Positions 62,141 to 64,000 of a stretch of 64,000 bases of DNA are shown here, piece after piece. How positions within the stretch are numbered: the first letter of the stretch is position 1; each line of letters begins with the position of its first letter. Under the pieces are notes generated by a model. It saw nothing but the letters and a program-made list of their open reading frames with translations. It searched no databases and was not told the DNA's origin. Source of the stretch: Pseudomonas abietaniphila (GTDB taxonomy: Bacteria; Pseudomonadota; Gammaproteobacteria; Pseudomonadales; Pseudomonadaceae); NCBI RefSeq assembly GCF_039697315.1, contig NZ_CP155619.1:1612001-1676000 (forward strand). Reading direction: 5' to 3'. The position numbers were made by a program, and so were the translations under genes.

Positions 62141-64000
62141 ATGTCCGAGCCACGCAAGATTCTCGTCACCAGCGCCCTGCCCTATGCCAATGGTTCCATT
62201 CACCTTGGCCACATGCTCGAGTACATCCAGACCGACATGTGGGTGCGCTTCCAGAAGCACCGCGGCAATCAGTGCATCTATGTGTGCGCGGACGATGCCC
62301 ACGGCTCGGCAATCATGCTGCGCGCCGAAAAGGAAGGCATCACGCCAGAACAACTGATCGCCAATGTCCAGGCTGAACACAGCGCCGACTTTGCCGATTT
62401 CCTGGTGAACTTCGACAACTTTCACTCGACCCACGCCGAAGAAAACCGTGAGCTGTCGAGCCTGATCTATACCCGGCTGCGCGACGCGGGCCACATCGCC
62501 ACGCGCTCGGTGACCCAGTATTTCGACCCGGAAAAGAAAATGTTCCTGGCCGACCGCTTCATCAAGGGCACCTGCCCGAAGTGCGGCACCGAAGACCAAT
62601 ACGGCGACAACTGCGAGAAGTGCGGCGCCACCTACGCACCGACCGACCTGAAAGACCCGAAATCGGCGATCTCCGGTGCGACCCCGGTCCTCAAGGACTC
62701 CAAGCACTTCTTCTTCGACCTGCCCGCCTTCGACGCCATGCTCAAAAGCTGGACCCGCAGCGGCACACTGCAGGACGCCGTGGCGAACAAGATCGCCGAA
62801 TGGCTGGATTCGGGCCTGCAGCAGTGGGACATCTCCCGCGACGCGCCGTATTTCGGTTTTGAAATCCCCGACGAGCCAGGCAAATACTTCTACGTCTGGC
62901 TGGATGCACCGATCGGCTACATGGCCAGCTTCAAAAACCTGTGCGATCGCACGCCGACGCTCGACTTCGACGCGTTCTGGAACAAGGACTCGACCGCCGA
63001 GCTGTATCACTTCATCGGCAAGGACATCGTCAATTTCCATGCGCTGTTCTGGCCGGCGATGCTCGAAGGCTCCGGCTTCCGCAAACCGACCGGCATCAAC
63101 GTGCACGGCTACCTGACCGTCAACGGCCAGAAAATGTCGAAGTCGCGCGGCACCTTCATCAAGGCGCGCACCTACCTTGAGCACCTGTCGCCGGAATACC
63201 TGCGTTACTACTACGCCGCCAAACTGGGCCGTGGTGTCGACGACCTCGACCTGAACCTGGAAGACTTCGTGCAGAAGGTCAACTCGGACCTCATCGGCAA
63301 GGTGGTGAACATCGCCAGCCGCTGCGCAGGCTTTATCCACAAAGGCAACGCAGGTGTTCTGGTGGCCGGCAACGCCGCACCGGAATTGACCGACGCTTTC
63401 CTGGCCGCGGCACCCAGCATCGCAGACGCCTACGAGGCCCGTGATTTTGCCCGTGCCATGCGCGAAATCATGGCGCTGGCCGACCGCGCCAACGCCTGGA
63501 TCGCCGACAAGGCACCGTGGTCGCTGGCCAAGCAGGAAGGCAAACAGGATGAAGTCCAGGCCATCTGCGCACTGGGCATCAACCTGTTCCGCCAACTGGT
63601 GATTTTCCTGAAGCCGGTCCTGCCTAATCTGGCCGCCGACGCAGAGCAGTTCCTCAATGTCGCTCCACTGACCTGGGACGACCACCTGACACTGCTCAGC
63701 AATCATCAATTGAACCCGTTCCAGGCCCTGATGACCCGAATCGATCCGGCCAAGGTGGAAGCCATGACCAACGCTTCGAAAGAAGACCTGACGGCCAGCG
63801 CCACCGACACCGGCGCAGCCGCTCAGGGCAATGGCGAACTGGCCAAGGATCCGCTGTCGCCGGAAATCGACTTCGACGCCTTCGCCGCCATCGACCTGCG
63901 CGTCGCGCTGATCGAGAAAGCCGAACACGTCGAAGGGGCCGACAAACTGCTGCGCCTCACGCTGGACATCGGTGATGAAAAACGCAACGTGTTCTCCGGC
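62141..64000 (+). CDS. metG: Methionine--tRNA ligase MetG (N-terminal part, cut by window edge)
   Basis: Class I aminoacyl-tRNA synthetase that charges tRNA-Met. 620 codons are visible and the frame is open at the right edge. HIGH-type motif [10 protein letters not shown] (about 15-24), the zinc knuckle [18 protein letters not shown] (four Cys), KMSKS (about 330), the anticodon-binding helical domain, and the start of the C-terminal Trbp111-like dimerisation domain ([20 protein letters not shown]) are all seen. The start is ATG 62141 ([18 protein letters not shown]). Divergent from apbC. Confidence 0.96.
   Translation, partial: MSEPRKILVTSALPYANGSIHLGHMLEYIQTDMWVRFQKHRGNQCIYVCADDAHGSAIMLRAEKEGITPEQLIANVQAEHSADFADFLVNFDNFHSTHAEENRELSSLIYTRLRDAGHIATRSVTQYFDPEKKMFLADRFIKGTCPKCGTEDQYGDNCEKCGATYAPTDLKDPKSAISGATPVLKDSKHFFFDLPAFDAMLKSWTRSGTLQDAVANKIAEWLDSGLQQWDISRDAPYFGFEIPDEPGKYFYVWLDAPIGYMASFKNLCDRTPTLDFDAFWNKDSTAELYHFIGKDIVNFHALFWPAMLEGSGFRKPTGINVHGYLTVNGQKMSKSRGTFIKARTYLEHLSPEYLRYYYAAKLGRGVDDLDLNLEDFVQKVNSDLIGKVVNIASRCAGFIHKGNAGVLVAGNAAPELTDAFLAAAPSIADAYEARDFARAMREIMALADRANAWIADKAPWSLAKQEGKQDEVQAICALGINLFRQLVIFLKPVLPNLAADAEQFLNVAPLTWDDHLTLLSNHQLNPFQALMTRIDPAKVEAMTNASKEDLTASATDTGAAAQGNGELAKDPLSPEIDFDAFAAIDLRVALIEKAEHVEGADKLLRLTLDIGDEKRNVFSG

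Noticed and set aside
60795..62357. 520-codon plus-strand frame opposite apbC running into metG
   Set aside because: It crosses the divergent apbC/metG promoter region and mirrors ApbC codons.
62090..63928. 612-codon minus-strand frame opposite metG
   Set aside because: Plus strand carries HIGH, zinc knuckle and KMSKS of MetG; the opposite frame is a shadow.

Overview
This window is chromosomal DNA of a Pseudomonas species, most likely from the fluorescens/syringae side of the genus. The evidence is the GC-rich sequence, strong Shine-Dalgarno spacing, many Pseudomonas REP-type palindromes, and gene families and neighbourhoods typical of the genus (fadD1-fadD2-phaJ1, rapA next to an MHYT-GGDEF-EAL gene of the nbdA type, braCDEFG, quiP, an aotJQMOP-like cluster). 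I see no tRNA, rRNA, insertion sequence, prophage or CRISPR array. The left edge cuts hrpA and the right edge cuts metG.

Layout. 1-7 kb: an RNA helicase (hrpA), two acyl-CoA synthetases (fadD1, fadD2), and divergently an alpha/beta hydrolase and an R-specific enoyl-CoA hydratase (phaJ1). Together these form a fatty-acid activation and mcl-PHA precursor neighbourhood. 7-8 kb: a compound non-coding inverted repeat, then a very short gene for the cbb3 oxidase subunit CcoM with a good ANR box in front of it. 8-19 kb: two small hypothetical genes, rapA, an MFS transporter, a YkgJ-type cysteine-cluster protein, an NbdA-like c-di-GMP enzyme, and a 728-residue protein carrying the tubulin/FtsZ nucleotide-binding signature. 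19-26 kb: a DUF2288 protein, the complete braCDEFG branched-chain amino-acid uptake operon with a terminator after braC, a telomere-like hexamer repeat and a second compound inverted repeat.

26-48 kb: a LysR regulator divergent from a small SDR-like protein, a lipoprotein, a flavoprotein, nhaA, a glycine-zipper lipoprotein, pdxH, two OmpA-type lipoproteins (one with a histone-like tail), a class-C beta-lactamase-fold esterase, an agarase-like glycoside hydrolase, dinG, a CopD-like membrane protein, a collagen-like secreted protein, two SEC-C metal-binding proteins, a WHy/LEA lipoprotein and the AHL acylase quiP. 48-59 kb: the ligase-associated DNA-damage cassette (exonuclease-ligase, then Lhr-Core helicase-PdeM). 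It is split in two by a complete aotJQMOP-like basic amino-acid transport operon that has a candidate sigma-54 promoter. 59-64 kb: a small Pro-rich protein, dcd, a CspA-type cold-shock gene, apbC and the start of metG.

The most interesting items are the tubulin-like protein (16741-18927), the split repair cassette (48474-59179), the ANR-controlled ccoM micro-gene (7960-8079), and the two mosaic inverted-repeat structures (7072-7860 and 25046-26012), which share arms and a core that also occurs alone at 11904-12039. Function assignments rest on reading motifs and on remembered family and neighbourhood knowledge. No database search was run.
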